From Methanobrevibacter sp. (lineage in GTDB: Archaea > Methanobacteriota > Methanobacteria > Methanobacteriales > Methanobacteriaceae), in assembly GCA_017646885.1 (NCBI GenBank), contig JAGCLR010000143.1, positions 1 to 62,397 of the forward strand: a DNA stretch of 62,397 nucleotides, given 5' to 3'. The position numbers were made by a program, and so were the translations under genes. Positions 40,365-50,650 of this stretch are shown piece by piece (positions within the stretch are counted from its first letter, which is position 1; each line of letters opens with the position of its first letter). Under the pieces are notes generated by a model that was given only the letters and a program-made list of their open reading frames with translations, was not told the DNA's origin and did no database searches.

Positions 40365-43300
40365 ATGGGTGAAACTCAAACAAAAATCACCAAAGTGTCA
40401 AATACCCAAGAAGTATTTATCGGACAGGAAAATGTATTGGTAGTCAGATTAACTGATATGGAAAACAACCCAATCGCAAATGCTTCGATAACAGGTACAG
40501 CAACAATCAAAAATCAACAAGGAGCAACAATCTCCAAATCATTAATTAAAACAAAGACAAATGCAAGTGGTAAAATCACAATTAGTGATTCAAGTGATAT
40601 TGAAAATTCATATTGTGATATTTCGTTGAAATATGCTGGAGATTCAACATATGCTTCATCAACATATAGTGCTACATATACGTGGATATCTGACAACTCT
40701 CCAATAAACACATCATTTCAATTAACCATGTTGGAAGAAAATATAACGGTTGGACAAACAAGCCATCTGTCTTTAATTTTAACGGACAACCACAATCAAC
40801 CTTTGCCTCAAGAATCAATTACTGGATTAGCTTACATTAGAAACAGCGACGGAACACTTATAAGAAAAGACACAATTCAACGAAAAACAAATGAAAATGG
40901 TGAAATAAATCTCGAGTACACGAGTGATGTCGTTTCTTCATGTGAAATAACATTAAATTACAATGGCAGAGACAGATACACAGCAACTTCTTATTCAACA
41001 ACAATAAATTGGAGTTCTAAAAAAGAAACAACTATCATTATTTCAGCAAATGACGTATATTATCCGAACAAACCACTAATTAATGGTATATTAAAAGAAA
41101 CATCAACCGATAAAGGAATAGCAGATGCAAACGTTAAATTGTTGATTTCAGATGAAGTAATAGATGAAGGAATTACAGGTTCAAATGGAAAAATCACTTT
41201 CGTAAATTCCCAAACACCGAAAAAATACCCAATCAAAACGGATTATGCGTTGCAGTTTATGGGTTCAGAAGAATACTATGGCTCAATAGCGTATATTACA
41301 GCAGGGTATTATAAAAATCAAACAAAACTTATAGAAGTATCAAATACCAATGAAGTTTATGTGGGAGATGAAAATGAAATAGTAATTGAATTTAGAAACA
41401 ATGAAGGAATTTCATCACCAAATCGAACTGTACGATACACGTTAGTTTTAAAAGACAATGATGGGAATGAAATAGATACTGTTGAAGGAAGTGGCGTAAC
41501 CAATAGTGAAGGCAGAATCGCAGTTACATACACATCAAATGAAGTTGGTACAGGTACGGTTGAGTGGAAATATAATGGAAGTGCCAGTCATGACGTTTCA
41601 ACTTTAACAAGCACATGTATATGGAAACCCAAAGACACTATTTCTATAACTGGGAAAAGAACTAATGTAGGCACACCACAATACGATACACCAATCACAA
41701 TCAAAGGTACGTGGAAAAATGAGACAAATCCCAATGACGATGTTAGTGGAAGAGAAATAATATTGGTGAGAAACGATGTGGAAGTTGAGTCAAAAACAAC
41801 TGATAACAAAGGTGTTGTAACCTTTTCAGATGTACCGACGCCTAACTCTCCATGGAATACTGAAGACAAATACAAATATTATTTACGATACAGAGGAGAC
41901 GACGAAAGACAGCCAATAACACAATATATTTCATCTGTAAGATATGTAAATCCTTCAAAATTAATTATAACACCATCAGTAACAACATCTAAAGTAAAAA
42001 AAGAAACAACAATAACTGTGGAATTAAGAAACAATGTAGGTGTTTTAGGAAATCAAACAATACATATGGATGTGTTCGGTAAACGAAGTAATGGAGTAGT
42101 ATGTAATTACGATACAGAAAATATCTCTTTTGAAAAAACTACAAACAGCAACGGAATAGCCACATTCAAATTCATAACAGATATTGCTGGAACATATGAG
42201 TTTACGTTCATATTCGCTGGTACAAATGTTATTGAATGGTGCATGGATTCGATAAACATAGAATACACCAAAATACCTACAAAATTAGAAATAGTGAGCG
42301 AACCAGAAGGTTATTTGAAAGTTTTTGACATAGGAAGAGTCGTTGTTGAATTGAGAGATAGTGATACTGACGAATTATTAACAAATGTACCAGTTACTAA
42401 AAGTATTTCTTTCAAATCACTCGATGGTGAAGATATTTCAGAATTTAATATCAAAAACAGCGAAAAAGAAGTACTCACAGATAACAAAGGACAAGTATCG
42501 TTGGAATACCAAGCCACTACATTGGGAGATATAGTAGGAACATTTAGATTCAATCGAAAAAACGATGACGCATATTTGCTAAGCAAGGTAAATACGAACG
42601 TCAGATGGGAAAAAATACCAACTGACCTTGAAAGAGTCGGAAGTGTTTTGGAAACGAGCGTTACTTTAAGAGGGTATGTCAGAGTAATGTTAAAAGAGTT
42701 GGTCGGAGAAACAGCGTTAAACAACAAAAACGTTGATATAGTTCTTGGTTTTACTACTTTCAATGGAGACGAAGTAAATGTAACTGGTTTGTCGGATATC
42801 AGAAACAAAATTACAAATGATAACGGAATGGTAACTGGTGGATATATTCCTACAAATATTGGAGATATTCAAGGAAGAATCAATTTTATTTTTAAAGGAG
42901 ATAATATATACAAACAAACTTCAAGTGCATTTACAATAAGATGGAATAAGATAGAAACACAAATCTCTTCATCAGATGTAACAATATACAATGGAAGATA
43001 CACCAATATTTTTGGAAAAGAAAATGAAATTGATTGGACGGTAGAAAGTGAAGGAGTAAATCCCAATTATAAAAATTTTCATGCCAAATTAGAAAAAGTT
43101 GAAGATGAAAATTACCCAACACCAGCTACTTTTCAAGACAACAGCAAAATAAATTTTGATTATACTAACGTTACTTTATTTTCAGCTACAATAGATGAAA
43201 ATGGAAATGCTTATGCGAGATGGTCAAAAACATATGATTCATTACCACGTAATTATACATTCAATGTAAAATACAATGGAGACGACCTCTTTAAACCAGC

Positions 43301-46300
43301 ACAAAAAGACATACATGTTAAGGTATTGGCAAGAATACAGCCAGTATTAAAACCATATTTCGAAACAAAGCCTGGAAACGGAGACCCATTCAGATATAAA
43401 GTTCCATTTTACATTAGAGCAAAATTAACAGAAAATACGGAAAACGGAACGCCAATGGCAAATCAATATATATTATTAACTTATGTAGAAACAAGTTATG
43501 ACACATTCAAAACAAACAACAACGGAATAGCAACAAGGATACATACAGCATACAGCGTCGGCGAAAAGAATGTAAAATTTGAGTTCGACAAAGAAGATAA
43601 AATAGACAAATATCTTCCAGTAACTGCAAACGCAACAATAAATATTGATAAGGAACGACTTATTTTAACAATCAATACAATATCAACAGTATATACAGAT
43701 TGTAATTCTGCCGAATTTAAACTCAAATTAACCGATAGTTTAGAACGTCCATTGGAAAACAACAAAGTATATTTTTTATATGATGACGGTACTTATGATA
43801 CACAGAAATGGTTCGAATTTGAAGATAAATATGTAACCACAAACGCTGACGGAGAAGCTACATATCACGCTGACCCATATTCTGGATTGAGGATAATTAA
43901 AGGCACAACGTTGGAAACTACAAATTATTATTCGGCAGAAGGTGTTGGAAAAGTAGAATATGACATATCTAAAGAATACTTTGAGGATGTGTCAAATGGT
44001 TTGGTTGAAATTCCAGTAGAATGTATCTTAAATCCAAGTAACGGATTACCAGAAGGATTATATGACGTTAAGTTGGAATATATTCCTCCAATCACTGACA
44101 ATGGACAATGTAAAGAATATGGTCTATCTACAAATTTTCAACCCATTCGTAAGAAAAAAGGAACAATTCTTATGAAAATGACTGAAGAATTAACAACACA
44201 AACCTATATCCCATTATTTATTGAAACGGTACTGTTTAATTACAAACAAGAAACATTAAGTGGATTTGAAGAAATAAGTAAAGTGAACGGTAAAAACGAA
44301 ATGACTCATATAACCGACGCTAATGGGTATGTAATTAGAGGAAGGTATGGAACAACAGCTAACGAAAGTTTAAATTATTATTTCCAATCCGAAGAAACAA
44401 GGATATATGCTGGAAGCGTTCTTGAAGTAGAAGGTAGAACAACTAAAATACAACCTGTTTTGGAAGTTACTTCGCCAATTGAAGGGTATTCTCGAGTACC
44501 TATGACATTAGAAGCAACATTGTATTATGAACGTAAGAAATACGACGATAACCACTACGAAGTCAAAAAATACACTATAGACAATGAAGATTATGAGCTA
44601 TATCATGATGGAATCAACAACACATATTACAGAATAGACAGCAATGGAACTAAAACAAACATAGATAAAATATATTATGATACGGCAGAATCAATCGTTA
44701 CAAAAATCCCACTTGCAAACAAAACAGTTGTTTGGAGAGGTATTGGTGGTTCAACAGAATTAGTAAGAGCAACAACAGATAAAGACGGTTACGCAACAGC
44801 ACAATATGGTAAAACAAGTGTAGGAGAGGTTACAATATATGCAACTACCGATGAAGACAAAGATTACTTTGGTTGTAGAGTTGGAATAAGCGTAACCACC
44901 AATGAAAGAATAACTCCTTATTTTAAAGATATTGATTTTAGCCAAGACCATGCCGTATACAAACATTCAAGAAAAATATTCACTTACTTGTATTACGATA
45001 AAAAAGACAATAACGGAAATAAAATCCAAACACCTTTTAGTAATCAAACAGTAGTTTTCAAGAAAAGTGGCGTTGAATTAGGAAGTAGAATTACGAATGA
45101 AGACGGTTATGTGGAAATGGATTACGTTCCAACGAGCGAATTGAAAGATTCATATCAAGTCGTATTCAGAGGTTATGACCAGTATGACAAAACAGATACA
45201 GTATATATGATGCCTGTGGATAGACAAATTCCTATTATCACAGTAACAAGCAGTAGTAATTCTCCAACATGTCTTGATGAAATTACATTAAAGGCAGTAT
45301 TTAAGGAAGACGTGGAAAGTGGAAGTATGAAAATCAACAACGCTAATCTCCAATTCCTTGATGGAAGTTCGAACATCGGTTCGCAACATACAGATGAGAA
45401 TGGTGAAGCGTCGGTCAAATACAAATGTAATTTTGCTGGTCAAAGAACATTCGAAGTACGTTACAATCCTACTTCTTCCAACAGGTATCAGAATGGAGAC
45501 ACAAGGATACCTGACCAAAGTAAAAGATTACCGATTGAAGGCACATTGACTATTAATGTAGCAAAAATAGCTACAAGATTCATTAATGAAAACGGAACAA
45601 GTGTGGAATTACAAGGAAGCACTTCACAAGAAATAACCATGAAATTAATTGACGCAAAAGAAAACCTATTGTTATCAAAAGAAGTCAAAGTTGTTTATAA
45701 CAACACAACAAAAATATACAAAACCAATGGTGCTGGTGAAATCAAAGTTGATACTGGTGGTAAAGGCGAACTAAACAAAGGCACAGTAAAACACATGATT
45801 TTCAAATACGAAGGAGATGCAAACCACAAACCTGCTCAAGATGTTGATTTAGAGATAAAATGGGGCGAATATCCAGATAATGAAAATTGTGATGACTTAA
45901 ACGCATTTGACATAATGACGGAAAATTATTATGCTAGTGATGGTTCAGCAAAATGGGGTATCGACCCAAATGAAACAAGAGAGGCTGGACACACAGTATA
46001 TAAAAACAATACAACCTCAATTCATGGTACTGGCGTATTATTACGTACAATTTGTACTGATTTACATACAGAAGGTTATATTGATGAAGAAGAAGTAAGT
46101 ATTACAGCTCCAACAGGAGTAATTATGAGGAGTAAAAAAATAACAACTACTTCTAAATGCACAATAACATTCACATTCATTATCAAATACAACGAAGCAA
46201 ATAAAAAAGTAGCACCTCATTTATTTGGTGGACACTTTGGATTGATGGAAGACGGTTCTAACGGAATTAATGATATGTTATGTGAAAACGCCCCTGTTCG

Positions 46301-46589
46301 TTTTGAATTTTATAGAAAAAATTCATATGTTGTTCTCAAAAACCAAGATGTTGTACCAGCCACATGGAGGTATGCTATCGAAGCAAATAAAGAATATAAT
46401 GTAGTCATGGAAATTAATGGTAAGAATATAAAAGTACAGATATACGATATTGAAATGAACAAACTGGTAAAAACTCCGTTCGAATGTACGAATAGACAGC
46501 CTTTGGTTGATTTACATCCATATTGTTTCTCATTCACAAACGGAACAGCATTTGTTATGAAAAATATCAAAATAACTCGTGAAGATTGA
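40365..46589 (+). CDS. giant Ig-repeat fibre/adhesin
   Basis: 2074 residues. Well over a dozen tandem Ig-like domains of about 95-110 residues, each with the pattern VGxxxxLxVxLxDxxNxPxxNxxV ... TxxxGxAxxxY ... GxYxxxxxFxGDxxYxxSxxxxxV. The C-terminal about 190 residues form a concanavalin/LamG-like domain, likely the sugar-binding tip. The ATG at 40365 is used because GAGGTG lies 9 bases upstream; a GTG at 40353 is possible. A likely long tail fibre that reaches the host surface. Similar to adhesin-like proteins of gut Methanobacteriales. Confidence 0.82.
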   Translation: MGETQTKITKVSNTQEVFIGQENVLVVRLTDMENNPIANASITGTATIKNQQGATISKSLIKTKTNASGKITISDSSDIENSYCDISLKYAGDSTYASSTYSATYTWISDNSPINTSFQLTMLEENITVGQTSHLSLILTDNHNQPLPQESITGLAYIRNSDGTLIRKDTIQRKTNENGEINLEYTSDVVSSCEITLNYNGRDRYTATSYSTTINWSSKKETTIIISANDVYYPNKPLINGILKETSTDKGIADANVKLLISDEVIDEGITGSNGKITFVNSQTPKKYPIKTDYALQFMGSEEYYGSIAYITAGYYKNQTKLIEVSNTNEVYVGDENEIVIEFRNNEGISSPNRTVRYTLVLKDNDGNEIDTVEGSGVTNSEGRIAVTYTSNEVGTGTVEWKYNGSASHDVSTLTSTCIWKPKDTISITGKRTNVGTPQYDTPITIKGTWKNETNPNDDVSGREIILVRNDVEVESKTTDNKGVVTFSDVPTPNSPWNTEDKYKYYLRYRGDDERQPITQYISSVRYVNPSKLIITPSVTTSKVKKETTITVELRNNVGVLGNQTIHMDVFGKRSNGVVCNYDTENISFEKTTNSNGIATFKFITDIAGTYEFTFIFAGTNVIEWCMDSINIEYTKIPTKLEIVSEPEGYLKVFDIGRVVVELRDSDTDELLTNVPVTKSISFKSLDGEDISEFNIKNSEKEVLTDNKGQVSLEYQATTLGDIVGTFRFNRKNDDAYLLSKVNTNVRWEKIPTDLERVGSVLETSVTLRGYVRVMLKELVGETALNNKNVDIVLGFTTFNGDEVNVTGLSDIRNKITNDNGMVTGGYIPTNIGDIQGRINFIFKGDNIYKQTSSAFTIRWNKIETQISSSDVTIYNGRYTNIFGKENEIDWTVESEGVNPNYKNFHAKLEKVEDENYPTPATFQDNSKINFDYTNVTLFSATIDENGNAYARWSKTYDSLPRNYTFNVKYNGDDLFKPAQKDIHVKVLARIQPVLKPYFETKPGNGDPFRYKVPFYIRAKLTENTENGTPMANQYILLTYVETSYDTFKTNNNGIATRIHTAYSVGEKNVKFEFDKEDKIDKYLPVTANATINIDKERLILTINTISTVYTDCNSAEFKLKLTDSLERPLENNKVYFLYDDGTYDTQKWFEFEDKYVTTNADGEATYHADPYSGLRIIKGTTLETTNYYSAEGVGKVEYDISKEYFEDVSNGLVEIPVECILNPSNGLPEGLYDVKLEYIPPITDNGQCKEYGLSTNFQPIRKKKGTILMKMTEELTTQTYIPLFIETVLFNYKQETLSGFEEISKVNGKNEMTHITDANGYVIRGRYGTTANESLNYYFQSEETRIYAGSVLEVEGRTTKIQPVLEVTSPIEGYSRVPMTLEATLYYERKKYDDNHYEVKKYTIDNEDYELYHDGINNTYYRIDSNGTKTNIDKIYYDTAESIVTKIPLANKTVVWRGIGGSTELVRATTDKDGYATAQYGKTSVGEVTIYATTDEDKDYFGCRVGISVTTNERITPYFKDIDFSQDHAVYKHSRKIFTYLYYDKKDNNGNKIQTPFSNQTVVFKKSGVELGSRITNEDGYVEMDYVPTSELKDSYQVVFRGYDQYDKTDTVYMMPVDRQIPIITVTSSSNSPTCLDEITLKAVFKEDVESGSMKINNANLQFLDGSSNIGSQHTDENGEASVKYKCNFAGQRTFEVRYNPTSSNRYQNGDTRIPDQSKRLPIEGTLTINVAKIATRFINENGTSVELQGSTSQEITMKLIDAKENLLLSKEVKVVYNNTTKIYKTNGAGEIKVDTGGKGELNKGTVKHMIFKYEGDANHKPAQDVDLEIKWGEYPDNENCDDLNAFDIMTENYYASDGSAKWGIDPNETREAGHTVYKNNTTSIHGTGVLLRTICTDLHTEGYIDEEEVSITAPTGVIMRSKKITTTSKCTITFTFIIKYNEANKKVAPHLFGGHFGLMEDGSNGINDMLCENAPVRFEFYRKNSYVVLKNQDVVPATWRYAIEANKEYNVVMEINGKNIKVQIYDIEMNKLVKTPFECTNRQPLVDLHPYCFSFTNGTAFVMKNIKITRED

Positions 46590-46600
46590 GGTGAATAACT

Positions 46601-47659
46601 ATGACAGTAGATTGTAATAAAATAAACGTAGCAAAAGGAAGTGTGGGCGACGATGTTAAAGCGTTGCAAAAATATTTAATATATTATAAGTATTATGATG
46701 GATATGTGGATGGTATATGTGGAGCATACACCGTCAATGGTATTAAAAGTTTTCAAAGTTATAATAAATTAGTAGTTGATGGCGTATTTGGAAAATTGTC
46801 TTGTCAAAAAAGTTGGATTAACGGACATGATGTTAGTTCAACAAACAAAGAGATATCTATAAAATCGTGGAAAGACATAATGAATAGATATAACAAATAT
46901 GTTGAAGAAAATAAGAAAGAACCAAATATTTGTTATATCGATAAAGAAAATCCATATGAATACATTACAAATGCAAAATACAAAGACATAAAATCAAGAT
47001 ATGATAAGTGGGTACAGGATAAAAAATCAGAACCTAATTTGGTGTATGTGAATGTTCCTAAAACTTCAACATCTACGACATCTACGACCACTACGACCAC
47101 CACAACAAATACAAAAGTATTTACTGTTACAGATTTGTGTGAAAGAAGTGGAGGAGATTGTCTTGGGCAAATAACAGCGTATCATTGTGGTCCTCATAGT
47201 ATTAAACAAGCATTGAGGAAATTGGGAATAAAAGGATACACAGAAAAAACTATTGGAACATATGCTGGTACTACAACAAGTGGTACAGGACATGGTGGAT
47301 TAGAAACAGCTATAGCAAAAATAGCAAAGCTCGAAGGAGTGAACTTAAAAGTAACATGGTATAATTTCTCTGATTTAGGAAGTTCCAGAGAAGCAAGATT
47401 CAAAAAATTAGGAGAACTCATGACAGCTTCTAATAAATCAGTATTCTGCCATTTACTTTACAGAAATCAATATGGGCATTATGAAGGAGTAAAAACAGTC
47501 AATCTAAACAATTCAAACCTCATAATACCTAACAGTCTCGGAAACAGATGTTCTTCACCAGCCTATTGTGGATATATGGAAACAAGAACATTTGGAAATC
47601 AAGTATCATATATTGGTGGAATCAGTCAAAAAAGTATTTGTGTCATAACAAAGGTGTGA
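46601..47659 (+). CDS. pseudomurein endopeptidase, C39/C71-like, with wall-binding domains
   Basis: 352 residues. In order: PG_binding_1 domain (about 8-65); two repeats with the pattern IKxxWxxxxRYxKxVxxxKxEPNxxYI (about 82-150) resembling pseudomurein-binding repeats; a Thr/Ser linker; and a C39-like cysteine peptidase (about 165-350) with C196 in YHCGPHSIKQAL and H293 in YGHYEG. This architecture is that of a methanogen-virus endolysin or tail lysin that cuts pseudomurein cross-bridges. Its place among baseplate genes suggests a virion part, but it might also serve at lysis. Confidence 0.82.
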   Translation: MTVDCNKINVAKGSVGDDVKALQKYLIYYKYYDGYVDGICGAYTVNGIKSFQSYNKLVVDGVFGKLSCQKSWINGHDVSSTNKEISIKSWKDIMNRYNKYVEENKKEPNICYIDKENPYEYITNAKYKDIKSRYDKWVQDKKSEPNLVYVNVPKTSTSTTSTTTTTTTTNTKVFTVTDLCERSGGDCLGQITAYHCGPHSIKQALRKLGIKGYTEKTIGTYAGTTTSGTGHGGLETAIAKIAKLEGVNLKVTWYNFSDLGSSREARFKKLGELMTASNKSVFCHLLYRNQYGHYEGVKTVNLNNSNLIIPNSLGNRCSSPAYCGYMETRTFGNQVSYIGGISQKSICVITKV

Positions 47660-47664
47660 GTTAA

Positions 47665-47943
47665 ATGAAAAAACTAAAAGAAAAACTATTAAAAGAATAT
47701 CCTAAGGAAAAAATAGACGAATTGTTTAAATTATTTGATGAGCTTGAAAAAGAAAAAAAAATAAAAACAATCACAGAAAAATTAGAAAAAGCTCAAGAAA
47801 TAGTAAATGAATTATATGAAACAAAATATAATTCAGATTTGCTGGAAGCACAGATAATAATAAATGGATATAGAAATGAATATGATATAACTGACCCAAG
47901 AGAAATTATCAATTATGATAATGGAAAAGGATTTGTACAGTAA
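47665..47943 (+). CDS. small coiled-coil protein
   Basis: 92 residues. Residues 1-60 are Lys/Glu/Leu-rich heptads (KIDELFKLFDELEKEKKIKTI); the rest is mixed. 5 bases after the lysin gene, so same operon. Role unknown. Confidence 0.6.
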   Translation: MKKLKEKLLKEYPKEKIDELFKLFDELEKEKKIKTITEKLEKAQEIVNELYETKYNSDLLEAQIIINGYRNEYDITDPREIINYDNGKGFVQ

Positions 47944-47953
47944 GAGGTAAGAT

Positions 47954-49165
47954 ATGGTAAACGAAGAGATAGTGGGAACTGATGTTGATGTAAATTGGGT
48001 TCTCGATGCTGAAGGTGATTTATTAACTATAAAAGGAGGAGATAATTTAGCACAGGGTATTTATCTTCGTTTAACAGCATATTTTGACAGCATGTGGTGG
48101 TGTTATTCTGATTATGGAAGTTATGTCAAAGATTGGTTTGGCAAGATAAATAATGAATATACAAGAAGCACTTTACTAAGAGAAGTATCAAACAAAGTGC
48201 TTCTTGACCCACGAATACACGATGCTGACGTTCAAATAGTCGATTGGAAAAAAGAATACATTGGTTTGAAAATTATAGCTTATGTGGAAAATAAAAGTTA
48301 TGAAAATTATTTCATTTTCGGAGATATACCCCGTAAGAACGAAGAAGTTAGACATACAGATTATAAAAATACTCACATAGATACAAGACCAGAAGGATAT
48401 TATGCAGTTCCTGGTCAAATAATCAGAGTACATTGCCACGTTCTTGACGATGACGATAAAAGAGTACCTATTGGTCAAGTTTCATTATATATTGGTGGTT
48501 ATTTAGTTCAAGAATGTGCAAATCCAGTAGAAATCAGCCAAAGTGGTACAGATGAGCCTGGAAGTAACTCTTTTGAATTTAGATTGCCTAAATTCATACG
48601 ATTGGGAGACCACGACTTGCGTTTCAAATATCATGGAATATATGGTTTCAATCCTTCTTCTGTAACAACAACATTACACGTCGTTGATAAAATGCCAACG
48701 AGCGTTCACTTCATATATCCACGAAAAGCGTATCCTTATTATTACGCAAACGATGTTGATGACTTTACAGATAGTAAAGTATTTGTTAGAGATTATAACG
48801 ATGGATTGGTAGACCATGGTGAAGTAAGATATTATTTAGATGAAGGTGATTTATTCGGCAAACACATGATAATTGATTTCCCAATTATTTTCATGAACGA
48901 TGAAATGATATCAGATGCTGTATTCATGAGAATAAGGAACGAGATAATGGATTGCAGTAAAAAATTTATATTCAAATTGAGTCGTATGTTCCATACAAAA
49001 GATATAATTACAGTTAAATGTGCAGATGGAAAAATTATAGATTATCTTGAAGTGAATTATAATCCAGTAGGTGATGTGTATTTCTTAACATCTGTTGATT
49101 TAATTTTCGGCGAAGATGACCCTCATCACAGCAATTGTGATATTGAATTGGAAGTGATGGAATGA
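47954..49165 (+). CDS. baseplate wedge (gp25/gpW-like) fused to Ig domains
   Basis: 403 residues. Residues 1-125 match gp25/DUF2634-type wedge proteins (DLLTIKGGDNLAQGIYLRLTAYFDSMWW, STLLREVSNKVLLDPRI). One full Ig-like domain follows (about 135-235), then the first half of a second (to about 295: VFVRDYNDGLVDHGEVRYYLDE), and finally about 100 residues without Ig pattern. The next protein begins with what looks like the missing second half. Overlaps the next gene by 4 bases. Confidence 0.75.
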   Translation: MVNEEIVGTDVDVNWVLDAEGDLLTIKGGDNLAQGIYLRLTAYFDSMWWCYSDYGSYVKDWFGKINNEYTRSTLLREVSNKVLLDPRIHDADVQIVDWKKEYIGLKIIAYVENKSYENYFIFGDIPRKNEEVRHTDYKNTHIDTRPEGYYAVPGQIIRVHCHVLDDDDKRVPIGQVSLYIGGYLVQECANPVEISQSGTDEPGSNSFEFRLPKFIRLGDHDLRFKYHGIYGFNPSSVTTTLHVVDKMPTSVHFIYPRKAYPYYYANDVDDFTDSKVFVRDYNDGLVDHGEVRYYLDEGDLFGKHMIIDFPIIFMNDEMISDAVFMRIRNEIMDCSKKFIFKLSRMFHTKDIITVKCADGKIIDYLEVNYNPVGDVYFLTSVDLIFGEDDPHHSNCDIELEVME

Positions 49166-50649
49166 GTGATGAGGAAACATTTCGGAGCAAGAAGTTTGGA
49201 AGGAAAATAAACAAGGAAGACGAAGGATATACTAATGTTGATGATGATGGTATAGCAAGACCTGTTTTGAAAATACCTTCCGACATACCAAAAGGTCGCA
49301 GAAGATTAACTGCTGTTTATACAGATGAAAGACAAGAGATAAATAGAACATCTCTTGATAGAACATGGTTAATTTATGGCAGTAAATGTTATGTGCATTG
49401 TCCTCCTATTTTCCAACCCAACAACATGGAACATGTAACTTTAATTGCTAATTTGTTCTCAAACAACAGACCAGTTCCTGGTGGTAACGCTATTTTTAAA
49501 ATATCTGAAAAAACAGTAAGTTCTGGTAAAATACCAGTAGTTAATGGACATCTAGAAGAAACACATCAATATAAAGCCACGAAGACAACATTGTATCAAT
49601 GTCCATATGAAGGAAGTGAAATATGGAAAATTAGCGAAGCGAGAGGAGAAGGTCCGATACTCGTTTATGTAGAAAACAAAACACCATTGATAGTTGATGT
49701 TGCAAAAATTATCATGAACAAAGATGAAACAGGTAAATTAGTGGCTAGAGTTTATTTAAGAAATCATGGTACGGAAGTAACGCCAGATGAGATTCCTTCA
49801 AGTGGTACTATGACATTTTATGTGGATTATGAGCAACATGGCGACCCTGTGGAAATAAGCAAAAATGGTTTTGCAACCATTGAATATGAGGCAACTCATG
49901 ATATAGGTGTTCACACAATAACTGCTGTATACAAACCAGATACTGACGAAATGAAAGAAAAATACCAAGAGACTTCTGGAGCAAACACATTATTCATTGG
50001 AGATGACACAAATAGACCAACATTAACCCAAGTAGGATTAAATTGTAGTGTCAAAGGAGAAGAATACGTGTTTGATTTTAATTCATCACGAAATCTTACA
50101 GGCAAATTAAGAATTTATATTGATGGTATAAGTATCAACGCAAACGAATGCGTCGAAAATGGAAACACTACTTTTTTTGGAAACACACAAACATTATACG
50201 AACAAACAGTTAATGAAGTTTCCAATTTCAAATTCACTTTAACTATTCCAGATTACAAATCAAACACGATGGAAAGTCTTTGGGGTTACAGTGGTTATCA
50301 CAATATGATTATTCAATATCTTGAAACAGATACAGAATTGGGAGATATGGAATATTGGTATTATTGGGATGATTTCTTTGTACAAATAAGTACATTGGTA
50401 TACATAGACGATACATTCATGGACAATACAAGTGATAACAACAAATATACTGGAAATAATATGTATGTTGAAGAAAGTGATGGAACATATATTCATTTTA
50501 AACCGACGGAAAATCAAATTCCACATAGTATAACAGTAGGCAGTCCGATGAAAATACACGTAATTGATGAAGATACTGGTGAACCAGTTAAAAAAGGACA
50601 CGTAAGAGTAACAGTAACTACTCGTAAAAAAGAAAAATGGGTAGATTAA
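49162..50649 (+). CDS. Ig-like baseplate protein with half domains at both ends
   Basis: 495 residues. The N-terminus (VDDDGIARPVLKIPSDIPKGRRRLTAVYTD..) reads as the second half of an Ig-like domain. Several full or diverged domains follow, with GTMTFYVDYEQHGDPVEISKNG..HTITAVY near 210-260 the clearest. The C-terminus (TVGSPMKIHVIDEDTGEPVKKGHVRVTVTT) is again a first half that stops at the end of the gene; the next protein shows no matching half. Coupled by ATGA to the wedge gene. Confidence 0.68.
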   Translation: MSDEETFRSKKFGRKINKEDEGYTNVDDDGIARPVLKIPSDIPKGRRRLTAVYTDERQEINRTSLDRTWLIYGSKCYVHCPPIFQPNNMEHVTLIANLFSNNRPVPGGNAIFKISEKTVSSGKIPVVNGHLEETHQYKATKTTLYQCPYEGSEIWKISEARGEGPILVYVENKTPLIVDVAKIIMNKDETGKLVARVYLRNHGTEVTPDEIPSSGTMTFYVDYEQHGDPVEISKNGFATIEYEATHDIGVHTITAVYKPDTDEMKEKYQETSGANTLFIGDDTNRPTLTQVGLNCSVKGEEYVFDFNSSRNLTGKLRIYIDGISINANECVENGNTTFFGNTQTLYEQTVNEVSNFKFTLTIPDYKSNTMESLWGYSGYHNMIIQYLETDTELGDMEYWYYWDDFFVQISTLVYIDDTFMDNTSDNNKYTGNNMYVEESDGTYIHFKPTENQIPHSITVGSPMKIHVIDEDTGEPVKKGHVRVTVTTRKKEKWVD

Positions 50650-50650
50650 A

